Below are positions 47,257 through 57,985 of a stretch of DNA of 64,000 nt, one piece after another (the stretch's first letter is position 1; each line of letters starts with the position of its first letter). A program made the position numbers and the translations under genes. The DNA is from Candolleomyces eurysporus (lineage: Eukaryota > Basidiomycota > Agaricomycetes > Agaricales > Psathyrellaceae): contig JANBPK010001483.1 in assembly GCA_027579435.1 (NCBI GenBank), forward strand, positions 21,262 through 85,261, written 5' to 3'. The notes beneath the pieces were generated by a model. That model searched no databases, had not been told where the DNA came from, and worked only from the letters and a program-made list of their open reading frames with translations.

Positions 47257-48514
47257 TTACAACTTCGCCTGGGCCTTCTTCACAACATACGCGATCCCAT
47301 TCCCAATAACGACTTTCCCCGAATTCAAATTCTTGGTCTCAAACGCCACCTCGGTGGTGCCATTGGGTCCTTTCCCGACCTCCCAGATGCTAGTCTGGAG
47401 TTTGTCTCCAGGCTTGACGGGGGCGGTGAATCGGACACCATAGAATTTGAGCGAGTTGGGGTCGCCGCCGCCGATGGTCTTGAGGATGGCGCGAGCGGCG
47501 AAACCGTAGGTCGAGAGACCGTGGAGGATGACACCACCGAACCCTGCTGCTTTGCCGATTCGGGGGTCTATGAAACAAGGTCCGTTAGTCAAGCTGAGCT
47601 GGTTGGAAGCAAGGATAGGCAGCATACCGATGTGCAGAGGGTTATAGTCACCACTGAGACGGAAGACGATAGCTTGCTCAGGAGTCGTCTGTTCTTCGAC
47701 GACGTAGTCGGCTGCTCGGTCCTTGGGGATTGGCTTGCCTTGAGGTGGTCCAGCGATGATTTTGCTGAACTTCTCTCCGGTGACCTTGGCTCCCAAGTTG
47801 AACGAGGACGACTGTATGGTGAATATTTTAGTCGACTGGAAGAGAGACGTAGGAAAGGTGAAAGTAGCGTACGTAGAGCTTAGCATACGCTTCACCCTTG
47901 GGGTCAACGAGGAGGTGCTCGGCAGTAAGGATCAAACCACTCTCTGGAATAGAATCCACAATCCGTCAGCTCTTTTGTCCCGAGCCCAACATTAGGGGGA
48001 GGAAGGAAATGTAAACGCACTGTTCTCCTGAACACCAGTATACCTGCTCCTCCACACCCACCCATCCCCACTAACCAGCGGCAGAGGCTTCAAAACCTCG
48101 ATGGACTGGGTAGCATGGACAACACGGTTCGGGTCGAGTTTAGGCAGACCAGAGATAGGCCCCGATTTTACGCGCTCGGAGAAGAGGTTAACGTCCTGGT
48201 CAGCGCCCTTGAGTGCGAGGACGACGGGGTATGTGGGGATGGCAGCAAAGTTGGGGTCTGTTCCGTCCGGATGGTTCGTTGTCAGAGAGAGTGAGACGGA
48301 AGAGACGGGATGGACGTACCAAGCTCGTAAATGAAGGGGTACTCGTCAGCCTTAGCGCCAACACCAACTGCGTAGGTCAAAAGGTCTCGCTTATTCCATG
48401 CAACCTAGACAGAAACACCGTCGTCAGTCACCGCCGTGATTTACTCAAGCTTGTAATACTTACAGGCTTGTCAGGGATGGCAGAACCAACGACTTTTGAG
48501 AGATCTGCAGCCAT
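47257..48514 (-). CDS. peroxisomal MaoC-type enoyl-CoA hydratase 2 / dehydratase
   Basis: Six exons (48514-48464, 48404-48320, 48257-48021, 47943-47873, 47811-47628, 47567-47257) join in phase to 312 residues. The double hot-dog architecture of eukaryotic hydratase 2 is visible: an N-terminal half (VAWNKRDLLTYAVGVGAKAD ... YPFIYEL) and a C-terminal catalytic half with RLSGDYNPLHIDPRIGKAAGF, containing the catalytic Asp and His, followed by GGVILHGLSTYGFAARA. It ends QAKL; the final AKL is a peroxisomal targeting signal. It should hydrate trans-2-enoyl-CoA to (R)-3-hydroxyacyl-CoA in peroxisomal beta-oxidation, as a stand-alone protein separate from the dehydrogenase part of MFE2. Confidence 0.9.
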
Positions 48515-49796
48515 TTTCCGTCGACAAGTGGTGGGTGGTGCAATGTAGTAGTTAGACGTGAACTGAGATGTCTGGGGTCGTCTATACCTGGTCTTATACC
48601 GTACAATCACAAGGTATTTGGAGGACTGTTCCGGCTACACCGGGTCCGGCCATGGGTTTGGTCCGGTGATGTCTCCTTATTACCCCATATTTCGCGATGG
48701 AAACGCCTCCTCGTACTCGTCTCATGATCAGCACAGAAAATTGAATAATCGTTATATTAGGGTGCTAAATGGTTACATAGGAGAGGCCACATGAGGTCTA
48801 TTATCTCGCACCACCTCTTGGAGGAAACGTCGGCTCCAAAGGTGTGATCTCGTTCCCCGCTGAATGTCCGGCCTCGGACTACATCGCTGGTGTTACTGAG
48901 TTCCACTCTAGTACCACCTTTTCCTCACCAGCCACTAGAGCAGACTCCGGCGATGGCCTCGAGTTGACTTCGCCCCGTTTCGTCCTTTCTCTTGGTACGT
49001 AACTCACTTACCGTCAACATGCATTTCACCTCTTTACACCGATGGTTTTTCACAAGAGCTTCCGTCTATCAATAACACCTCACTTTGGCCGTGGTTGAGA
49101 GGCCTCTTTTTTCGATATCAAGGTCGACCGATCCCCATGCGCTTAGTTTCCTGGCGCCTGATGACCACAGCCTCCGGTTTGTACTTTTCGTTGCTGCCGG
49201 CGATGTTTCAATATAGATGCCATTGCCTTTCCAGTCCCTCGTCGATGAAATATGATATGTGGCATCCGTCCGCTGTGTACTTTCGCCGCTACTTCCAATT
49301 ATTGATACAGGGTATCGCTCTCCTGTCCGTTATGCCGTGTCAATCGAACCGCGAATTTCCAGTGAACGGTACTATCCACAGACGCCGGACGTGCTATACT
49401 GTCCACCTCATGGCAGTGAAGATGTGCGTTGTGGGTTCACCTTTTTTTACCCTTGCGTCTGGCGGCGGGATCGATTATACAAAACCCAACCAATCAGTCC
49501 CCAAGCCACATGCAGTCCCTCACATCGCGATCGGTTCTGCCGAAGGATAAGGAATGCCTTGTACTGGCCGATGAAATCCATCGTATAATGCACCCCAGCT
49601 CTGTTCCCCATCCTCGTCGCCACCTCGTATAATACACACTTTGACATTATACAAAAATTCGACAGATCATTAAACTATTCTATTATTCCTCTTGTCCCTT
49701 TGCACATTGCGGACATTGACATAGACGTTGCTAGGTTAGTAATGGTACATAAGATAATAATACAATGCTTAAGATTTAATTCTAGGACATAGAAAG
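48515..49796. other. spacer at the left edge of the second accessory island
   Basis: No gene supported. It holds the MaoC promoter, a duplicated segment at about 48700-48835 (listed separately) and 900 nt in which I see nothing recognisable. Confidence 0.4.
48700..48835. repeat. copy of the 3' end of the 56.7-kb gene
   Basis: This segment matches about 56563-56695 in the same orientation. Shared blocks are cctcgtactcgtct / cctcgaactcgtct, cagaaaattgaat, gggtgct-aa, ataggagaggccaca, agtctatt and ataacgtcggc / gaaacgtcggc. At 56.66-56.69 kb the segment covers the stop codon and last codons of the unknown basic protein, so 48.7 kb is an extra copy of that gene end. The two copies bracket the transporter 4 - X remnant - NLR3 island. 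Confidence 0.75.
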
Positions 49797-51510
49797 CTAG
49801 GTTTGTCCTTCTCGTTCTATTCTAATGCCCAAACTTGAGGCCCCTTCTATCAAAGCCACCGTGATCGCACTCACAACACCCAGTCCTACCATCATCGCAA
49901 CGAGCGGTGGCGAATTCCACATCGCAAACTCCCATTGATCAATCTCGATCCCCTTGACCTTCAAAATAGCGACCCACGACAAAGCCTCTAAGCTCGCAGA
50001 GAACGTGAAGCTCACAGCGCCGATATTGCTCGCAACAGCAAGCGACACCGCAGCCGCTCGAGCAGTATCCTTCGAAAAATCGGACGCTCTAATGATCTTG
50101 GTGAGCAAGATCGTAGCGCCGATATTCGTGCCCGAAATGTTGCATAGGATGACGCCGAATACGCCTACGAACCACACCACGGGTATGAGTTGTTTGTTGG
50201 AAGCGATAACGAGCCATCGGGCGAAGATGTCTATCCACCCTTGATGCTCAAGAGCTTCGATAAGGATGAACTGGGAGAAGGCGAAGAGAACAAGGGTGAA
50301 GGGTAATCGGGTTAGAGCTGTGAAGAATGTGGGGAAATCTGCAGCGAGTTTCTTGTAGTTCAGGAACCGTCGATACCACGGTTGGACGTTCGTTGTGGTG
50401 CTTGGCGGCGTTGTTGGAAAGGGTGCACTTTGAGCGTTACCGTTAATGAACGGGACTAAGGACTCCGACTCTTGCGGTTCGTTTGCAGCGATGCCTTCAT
50501 CATGTTGAGGGGGCCTGGTAAGGGGGGCCTCGCTGGCATCGGGTAATTCGATAACATCGGATGTACCCTCACCAGGTATCTCGCCCGTCGGAGATATATA
50601 GTTTCGATAGATATCGAAGATGAACTTACCACCAGCGAATGGCAGCCCGATCTTCCAGCCATCGACTTGGAAAACGCCGAGGACAATAACCAAGACGAGA
50701 CAGGTGGTGAGCCAGATGCTGCCGAAAATGGCGCTGACCGGATCCCGCAGACCCTCCCAGGGATTTTGGGGCCCTGAACCGTCCAGTCCCCGTGGAACAC
50801 GACCTTCGGCGTACCGAACCTTCAGCATGAAGTAGCGAGCAATGCTACATGCAATGAAGGGTATAATCATGTATGCCATGAGCGCTGCGCTGCTGATTCG
50901 AAACCCTTCGCAAACTATGTCGTTCGTGAAACTGGATAGAACCATACTTCCAGTGTTGGCAGCAATGAACGCGGAAACCAACCAAGGCTTGGGGTCAAGG
51001 CCAGCTTCGGAAATGCGGCCGACTAGGAAGTCGGTGCCGGAGAAAATGACCGGGTCATTGCCGACGATTATGCTGACGAGGGTGAAGAGAAGGTAGAAGT
51101 AGAAGTAGAGTTTGCGACTGCTGAAGCCAGCTTTGCTGCTGACCCAGGAAGCGGCAGCTTGGAGGATCCCGGTGGCTTCTAAGGTAGTGACCATGTAGGC
51201 GACAGAGATGGATAGGATGAGGATGTTGTATGGCTTGATGTTATCTGGGTGATCGGTAAGGGGAGCCTTCTGAGGACCATGAATTGAGCAGCATACCTGA
51301 TCCAATAATACCATTTCGCATCTGTGTGCCCCCAAGGCACTGAAATGCCCATAGGATCGCGATGGCCATGATTGGGCTCGTGATCAGGCCGATTGTGACC
51401 TTTCGTTCACCGATGAGAGGAAGGGATACAGTGAAGGACGCTGGATAGATGACGAGGATGTTCGAGAGGAAGAAAAGTAGGAGCGTGATGGACATAGATA
51501 GGGTGATCAT
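49797..51510 (-). CDS. ArsB/citrate-transporter-like membrane protein, copy 4
   Basis: Two exons (51510-51297, 51244-49797), 553 residues. The head MITLSMSITLLLFFLSNIL and the same 214-nt first exon are kept. The second signature CNISGTNIGATILLTKII is intact. The first one is altered: where the others read FVGNPANVI, this copy has SSFTNDIVCEGFRI, losing the Gly-Asn-Pro. The C-terminus also differs: the common stop after MMAVLY is replaced and the protein continues VALIEGASSLGIRIEREGQT. With part of the substrate-site motif missing, altered transport or loss of function is plausible. Its neighbours are an X remnant and NLR3, all on the minus strand. Confidence 0.78.
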
Positions 51511-53004
51511 GTCAGACCAGTGATGATCGGGAGGGGTCCTCTAGAATTCGGTAACGTCCTAGTGCAGAGGTGCGTTTGGAGACCTTGAACGCTACACCTG
51601 ATGCTATCGCTGTGGTGCATCAAAAAGACTTTGATTGTACTTAAGGGTTGGTGCACGAATTACAGCAATTGTACTCAGTCCTTGTCTCGTCCCCAGAATT
51701 TTTGTGGAGAGTCAATTGACGCGCGACAGGTCGCGGTGACTCTCCGCCCGCGCCTGATCTGAAAGTTCCCACACAGACACCGCCGAAAACGGAAATGGAC
51801 CGAATGGGGATCTTATGTGGAACCCAACCCAAAATCCAGTGAACCCGATTGAACCTGACCCGACCTGACTCAACCGAACCTGTGGCAACACTAGTCTCTT
51901 CCTTCCTGTGCATATTACTTTGCACTGCGCAGTCAATTTCGCGCTCAAGAGGATGACAAATGGATTTGTAAAGTCACGCGTTGCCACACGTTGCCACACG
52001 ATTCAATGGTTCCGCTAGCACGTCTCCATACTTATTCGTATTGCATACTCGTACTGTCAAATATCTCTCCAACATTGACCGCTTTGCCTGCTGACCCCAC
52101 TGAATTTGGCAGTGTAACCGTTCCTGACACATGTCGCAGTATTGCTCGCAACAAAAAAAACACTGCAAAGTAATGTGCAAACGACTGTAAGGGATAATTC
52201 TATTCACCAACCCCCTTGAATCGGGTCCGCTGCTTCCAATGATCCTGCCACCGCCAGGGTGAGTACTTGAGGTACACATATGAGTCCATCCGTCTCAAAT
52301 CTGACGAGGTCCTGTAGCTCCTGTGGCTCTCTGGAATGTCCGGCAAAGCCGGGCAGTCTCTGATGTCGCCTGATATGGTTCTGAAATGTCCTTATGTGCA
52401 CAGAAATATGTATTTAGAGCAGAGAAGTTGCACAATTGTTACCCCAGACCACTTCGTCTGAATAATTCTGACAGGTTTTAACCCCCGAAATTTTGAGGCC
52501 CTGCGAGAAATAATGAGATTGCACCATTTTGACAAATTGTCGCTCCAGGACCCACCAGGAATTTGGGGTTTGAGGGCGGTAACCTAGCTGGCCCTGCCAG
52601 AGCCTGTCAGAACTGGTCAGAAATTTGAGAATTTCTAGTGAGCTCTGGCGAGGGCTCGCAGTTCCGCTCAGGATCAGAACCATAAGGGTTTGTAAAAGAC
52701 AGTTCATCGACAGAAGAAGAGTGAACCCAGTTCGTTCTAATTGCACCTGCCCCCTGGTAGTGAGTGCAAAGTCTATGGCCAGAATAGTAGATGGACACCA
52801 ACTTCCAACTGATTATTTGACTGGGCAAAAATTGAGCAGGGTGTCCGTTCGACGCGTGTCTCCAATGCTTGAGGAGAGCGACCTTCCCTGTATAGAGGAG
52901 TCAGCAGTGGGCTGACAACAGCCGATCAGAGTTCGCTGAACTTAGCTGACTGCGAGTTGGATTGCACTGAACTGAAGTACGTCTTGACTTCTGGTAAAAG
53001 TTCG
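51511..53004. other. spacer, nothing recognised
   Basis: About 1.5 kb upstream of transporter 4. A minus-strand frame near 52414-52746 starts with a hydrophobic stretch (LLLSMNCLLQTLMVLILSG) but has no homolog among the other units and no splice support. A short tandem cgttgccaca repeat sits at about 51979-51999. Confidence 0.35.
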
Positions 53005-53560
53005 GTATATCAGCCAGTAAGAGAATTAATCATCTACGTCAACTAGAGAGGCTTGAACACAGCGACATACCGTCTCCTTTCGCTTCTCTAAGGCACGGTG
53101 ATGATTCGGGTCTAAATCCGATTCCGAAAAGCAAGTCAGCGCGCTTGTGGTCGTAGAGACGGCAAAGTGATCATGAAACGGGCGTAAGAATGGTCAAGAG
53201 TTGGATACTGAAACGTACTTGGTGAACGTCTAAACACAATGACGCTCCCACTTGGGTGGGAGCAAGAATTGGAGTCCACCATCGTCTTCCGGATCTCATC
53301 ACTGGGCGGCACCACCCCGGTGCTGTTGCTCATGACGTTTGGGAGGAAGACAGGGAGGGAAAGGAACAGTTGACATTAGATGTAGACCCTCTCGGAATGA
53401 GCTTTGGGCCGCTGGGGAAGAGGCGATATTGGTGGCGAAGGGCCTTAATGATAGACCTGAAGGCCGTCATGATTGTGCGAAGCGAGAGGCTCTGAACGCG
53501 ATTGTGGGCTGCAATATGGATATGGATCAAGTCTGAGACTCCTGGGGAGAAAAGAGTCTA
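53005..53560 (-). pseudogene. partial, diverged copy of gene X
   Basis: Blocks match the gene X region in order but with internal material missing. ttcggtatatcagcca, gacataccgtctcctttcg and aggcacggtga (53005-53100) match 29415-29510. The segment aacgtacttggtgaacgtct...gacgctcc (53205-53250) matches 30250-30285. caccaatatcgcctcttcc and gatccatatccatatt (53420-53530) match about 31240-31325. Roughly 600 bp corresponding to 29540-30170 are absent. The fragment lies between NLR3 and transporter 4, the slot expected from the other unit. Confidence 0.65.
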
Positions 53561-53678
53561 AACCTGAGAAAACAGCCAGCGGTTTCAATGCTACTGAAAC
53601 TAAAGTTAAAAAGTTATATTCGGTGGAGATCTACACAGCTGCGAGAAAACATACATAGAAAACATAGACGGAGTAACA

Positions 53679-56113
53679 TCATTTCTTCAGTTCGCCTTCA
53701 GCTCTTGCAATTTCGTCTGCAGCATCGCGGCTGCCCGTCGCAACATGCATCATCCGGAGCAAGGATATCAACCTGCCTAGCCACTCTCCTCGAAATCTGT
53801 GTTCGGCGGTGTAGTGTTCGTCAAGAAGTTCTCGTGTATACTTTACTGCTTCTTCGAGGTAGACGAGTGACTGGTTTTTTTTCATAGAGAGCCTGAAAAG
53901 ACATGATCAGATAGCGCAGCGACCTGTGGCGGTATATGCGGTGTGAGGATATCAATTTGAGAGATTCACGCAGGAAAGGAATGGCCTGCATAAGGTCTTC
54001 GACCGACCCAGAGGTCTTGAAGCGAGAGTAGAATGCGATCCCGATATTCATGAGGGGCCAACGGCGCGTAACCAAAGAACGCCCTTCGAGAAGCGCCAGG
54101 GCGCTCTGGAGAAGAGAAATGGCTTCGTCGTGGTCCGAAATGCACCCTGAATGCTCCCCTCGCGATCGCAGAGCATCGCCAAGATTGGAGAGTGTGGAGG
54201 GCGTGCGATGAAGTTCGAGTGCTTCACGATATAGTGTAATGGCTTCCTCAACGTGAGATATATCCGCGTCGTATTCGTAGAGCGCATGGAGTGCGTTGGC
54301 CAGATTGTCGAGTGAGATCGCTCGGTCGGGGTTGGGAGGTGATCGAGCACCCAATGCTTCACGATTTACTTCAACGGCTTCTACAATGTGATCGATCCAT
54401 CCGCTCTGCTGAAACCGGGCATAGAGGGCCATTCCGAGATTATTAAGCGACACGGGGCGATGTGGGTGGGGAGATGGGCGAAGGCGAAGTGTTTCACGAA
54501 ACAGGGAAATAGCCTCTTCTCCAGCGCGGGTAGACCCTGTGGCCTCAAACAGAATGCAGAGTGCGATGCCAAGGTTATCGAGCGTCAAGACCCGGCCTTC
54601 ATCGGAAGACGTCTGAAGGGCGAGTGCCTCACGATGCAGCGAGACGATCCTCTCTATGTGCATGCGCGTGCCCTCCGTGTAATTAACCATGCCACGAAGT
54701 GCTATTCCGAGTCGGTTGAGGTAAAACGCGTGAGACTCGGGCGATGGTGGGCGTTGTCGTGCTTGAGAGCATAGGTTGGAAATCATAGTGCGAGCAGTTT
54801 GATTGTCGAAAACGTGTTGTCCTTCTCTCCAATGACTATCTTGATATTTCACGGAATACGCCACCGCTGTCTGCCTCGAGGATTGAAGGAGACTTTCCTC
54901 CCCTCGTCGATCCTTCAAAGAGACGATGAAGCAACCAAAAAAANGGTGAAGATGGAAGGTAGGAGGTGCATAAAAAGGTCCTGCCCGATGTTCGATGGTG
55001 AGGAAGTCGCGAAGGGATGCGTGACAGAAGGTGACGGGTATATGGTCGGAGCTTGGAAGCCGGATGATGGCCTGCAGGTCGAGCAAAACTCGAACTACCG
55101 CATCGGTCGATAGGCCAAGAAGCTCGGCGATACCTGGCACTGCCAGTGGGGTTTTGATGAGGGCTAGAGTTGAAATGACTTCGTGGAAATGGGGAAGGCG
55201 CTCAGAGCGCGCGAGGGTCGCTGAGTAAAGGCCATCAAGCCAAGAGTTGGTATTGAGGGCGAGAGGAAGGCGGGCCATGGGTGTTAACCCGTCATCTTCA
55301 AATTCGGGAAAAATGAACTTGAACAGTGCCGATGCGAAGATGAAGGACTCGCCGATGTGGTCCACCAATTTTCGAGCCTCGGATGGGTTTGGCCAGGAAC
55401 CGTTTTCCCGTACGTATGCTTGTACGACTGGATTTTCTTTGGTGTGCGTGTCGAGTACGTTATGCACGAGTATTTCAATGTCCTCCCTCAAATAGTGATC
55501 AGAAAGGTCTTCGAAACGGACGCCGCCGCCGACCAGACGGGAATGAACATGTTGCTCGACGCGGCCGGTTATAATTACACGAAGGGGAAGGAAGGGATTG
55601 TTCTTGAAGAATTTGAGCGTGCAGTCGAGAAACTCTTGAACGCCTTCTTTGTCTTCGCACTCGTCGAGGCCATCAATCACAATGAGGTAGGGATAAGCAG
55701 TCCACTTTTGGACCAGCGAGCTCCGTCCGGCGATTGTTTCGAATGGCCCATAGACCAAGGCTTGAAGTCGAGCACCCAGAGTCAATGTCGACTTGGTTGA
55801 AGCCAAGTCCGGGTCACCCTCGACGGCAGCTAAAATTAATGGCGCCGCCTCGGGGATAGCCTGCGCCAGTTGAATTGCAAGGGAGTTCGGAAGTCCTCCT
55901 ATTTGACTCCTGTCCTCCGCACCTCGACAGAAAAAAAAAGCTGGCAACCAGTCGAAAGTCTTCCTGAACTCGGTTACAAAGTTCTAGAGCGATTGCGGAT
56001 TTTCCGCTCCCTGCACACCCGAATATGTAAAGAACGTGCTTCCACTGCAGCAACACGCTACGGGAGACCCAGGTGAGGATCGCCTTGATCACAGCTTTTC
56101 GTGTACCAGGCAA
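53679..56113 (-). CDS. NACHT-TPR STAND NTPase (NLR3), two homopolymer frame breaks
   Basis: The same architecture as NLR1 and NLR2: Walker A GCAGSGKS, Walker B LIVIDGLDECED, IITGRVEQHVHS, then TPR-like repeats (TLDNLGIALCILFEATGS, LNNLGMALYARFQQSG, LDNLANALHALYEYDA) and the tail EIARAEGELKK. Two breaks occur. Near the start a run of nine A (55931-55939) is one longer than needed for SFFFCRGAEDRSQ. Near the end a run of eight T (53875-53882) is one longer than needed for LYEKNQSLVYLEEA. Both are homopolymers, so an intact gene is possible. An N at 54944 does not shift the frame. The N-terminus upstream of 56113 resembles NLR2 but is degraded or unresolved. Confidence 0.72.
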
Positions 56114-56655
56114 GCAGGCGAACCCGGGGGAGAATATGCTTTGGTCCCTGGTGGGGGATGGCTGTGGGATGGGCTGAAGTAGCTTGGATAATCCTGAAGT
56201 ATGACGGTGGTCAGCGATTTAATGGAGAAGGATGGATACTATTCAAGCCTACTTGGCGTCAAGTCAGGCAACGTGGTATCTGTGCTCACGCTGGCTAGTA
56301 TTGAATAGCTGAACTTGTGCATCTTCCGACCTCTCTAGCTGGGGTCCATGTAAGGAGATGATGGGAAGTTGGAAGAAAGGGTCGAGTCATGACTGGCACA
56401 TGACACTCTTAAGCCGATCGACACGAGCTCATCAGCACGTAGTCTCGTAGCTACGAGACTACATGACACTACGTGCCCTCAGGCCAGGCGCCCGAATTCA
56501 GACACTTAGTAGACGGTCACGGTGGCTGGACCGCCTACTGTGTGAACCTGTAGTTGCCACTTTCCTCGAACTCGTCTTATTCCCAGCGCGCAGAAAATTG
56601 AATGATGTCATGATATCGGGGTGCTCAAGGATATATAGGAGAGGCCACAGGAAGT
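56114..56655. other. right edge of the second island
   Basis: Holds degraded sequence similar to the 5' part of NLR2, a 24-bp palindrome (listed separately) and the partner of the 48.7-kb duplication. No complete gene. Confidence 0.45.
56398..56470. repeat. 24-bp perfect palindrome flanked by 10-bp direct repeats
   Basis: The half-site gtagtctcgtag at 56439-56450 is followed at once by its exact reverse complement (56451-56462). The decamer acatgacact occurs at 56398-56407 and again at 56461-56470, overlapping the palindrome's right end. Confidence 0.9.
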
Positions 56656-57796
56656 CTATTTTGCATCACGGTTTGGAGATAACGTCGGCCTCGGCCTTTG
56701 GGAAGATTTGGCCTCCTCAGAACCACTACCAAACTTCCTAGGACTCGGACGGGATGGTGGAGAAGAAGGACCCTTCAACCAATTTCGCTCCATTTTGGAA
56801 GCCTTCTCGTGGATGTGTTTCATCGCCTCTCTGACCTCCGGTATAAGCTCAGCTAGCGGCATCCGGTATAGCTTCATCGTCGGGAAGATCATATACGTCC
56901 AGCCTATTCGTCCAGAAGGTCACGTTAGAATGCAATGAAACGGAATATCAGGAGACATAACGCACCAGGTACCACCCAACTCTTTCCCTTCATCATGTCC
57001 TCCACCTCCTGCAAATCGCACACGACCTTCTTCTGCACTTGAAGCGTCCCGTCCTTCATCCGAGTTTGCTCTTCGACCACCTTCGCCCCTTGGTTGACCA
57101 CCAGCGCAATGGCGCCTTTCACGCGTTTCTTGACTTTGGACATGTAAGACGGCTTCCCACCCATCTTGGCTTTGTTGGTCGCGAACATCACGCTCATAGG
57201 CACGGCTTTGGAAAGGACGTTCTTTCGGCGGGCGACATACCGGTCTGTCGCGGCCAACCCCTCCTCCTCCAGTAAAGCCTCCTCGGGATTGGTGTGTGCA
57301 TCCGGGACGAGTGTCTCCTTTTCCTTTCCCTTGCGAGACGCAGGGGTAGGAGGTCCAGCAGTCGTAGAGCTCGAGCTGCTATCAGCCAACCGCTTCACTT
57401 TATCCTCCCACTTCTCAAACATCAACCCAAAGAAAGGATCATGAACCACATCCGGTCGGAACAACATCGCCTGGGGTGCAGCCACCACGCGAAAGGCCTC
57501 GGAACGCGAGTTGTTCCACGAGACCATCCAGGGCTCTTTGCGCCTGGACGCTCGAGCTGCTGGATGGTTGGGGTCGAGAAACGGTTCGTTGACGTGCGGT
57601 GCGATGAGCTTAGTTGGGCTGCCGGGGTTTTGGTGTCTATACTTTACGAGCTTCGTCAAACANGGTTTTCGGGGAGGATGGGGTAGGGACGCACCGTCAT
57701 ACCGTGCGGACGTGGACTTTTGGGTAGCTGGCGTAGTTCAGGGCATTTGACTTTGGGTAAGGCGAGTGTAGGCGTAAGTGGTATTCGGGGCTTCAT
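56656..57796 (-). CDS. conserved basic protein, unknown function
   Basis: The likely start is the ATG at 57796, giving MKPRIPLTPTLALPKVKC. An N at 57663 coincides with a one-base frame shift; beyond it the frame reads TKLVKYRHQNPGSPTKLIAP. One intron (56965-56904) leads to the last exon WTYMIFPTMKLYRMPLAELI ending RDAK. Total is about 335-340 residues. A Ser/Pro/Lys-rich middle is probably disordered. A basic helical stretch, KVKKRVKGAIALVVNQGAKV, has a faint look of the RNase P protein family, but I would not assign it. A mitochondrial or RNA-binding role is speculation. A copy of the 3' end of this gene lies at 48.7 kb. Confidence 0.6.
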
Positions 57797-57985
57797 AGTA
57801 GGTGGTGGTAGTAGCAGTTCAAGCAGAGCTGGCTTAGGTAACTGTCAATCCGTTCAATGCTAAGCGCCCACTGTGCGGGGAAAATCCATTTGATTGAAAG
57901 ATTGAATGAAAGAATTGAACGTGTACAACGGTATGCTTCATAAACTGGCCGTATCGCGAACCCTGTAACCCTCCACAAACTGTCG

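Noticed and set aside
47215..47883. A plus-strand open frame of 222 codons opposite the MaoC gene.
   Set aside because: The minus strand carries the hot-dog motif and consistent splice sites; the plus frame is a shadow.
52414..52746. A possible secreted or membrane protein starting with a hydrophobic stretch.
   Set aside because: No homolog in the sister unit, no splice support and poor composition after the first 30 residues.
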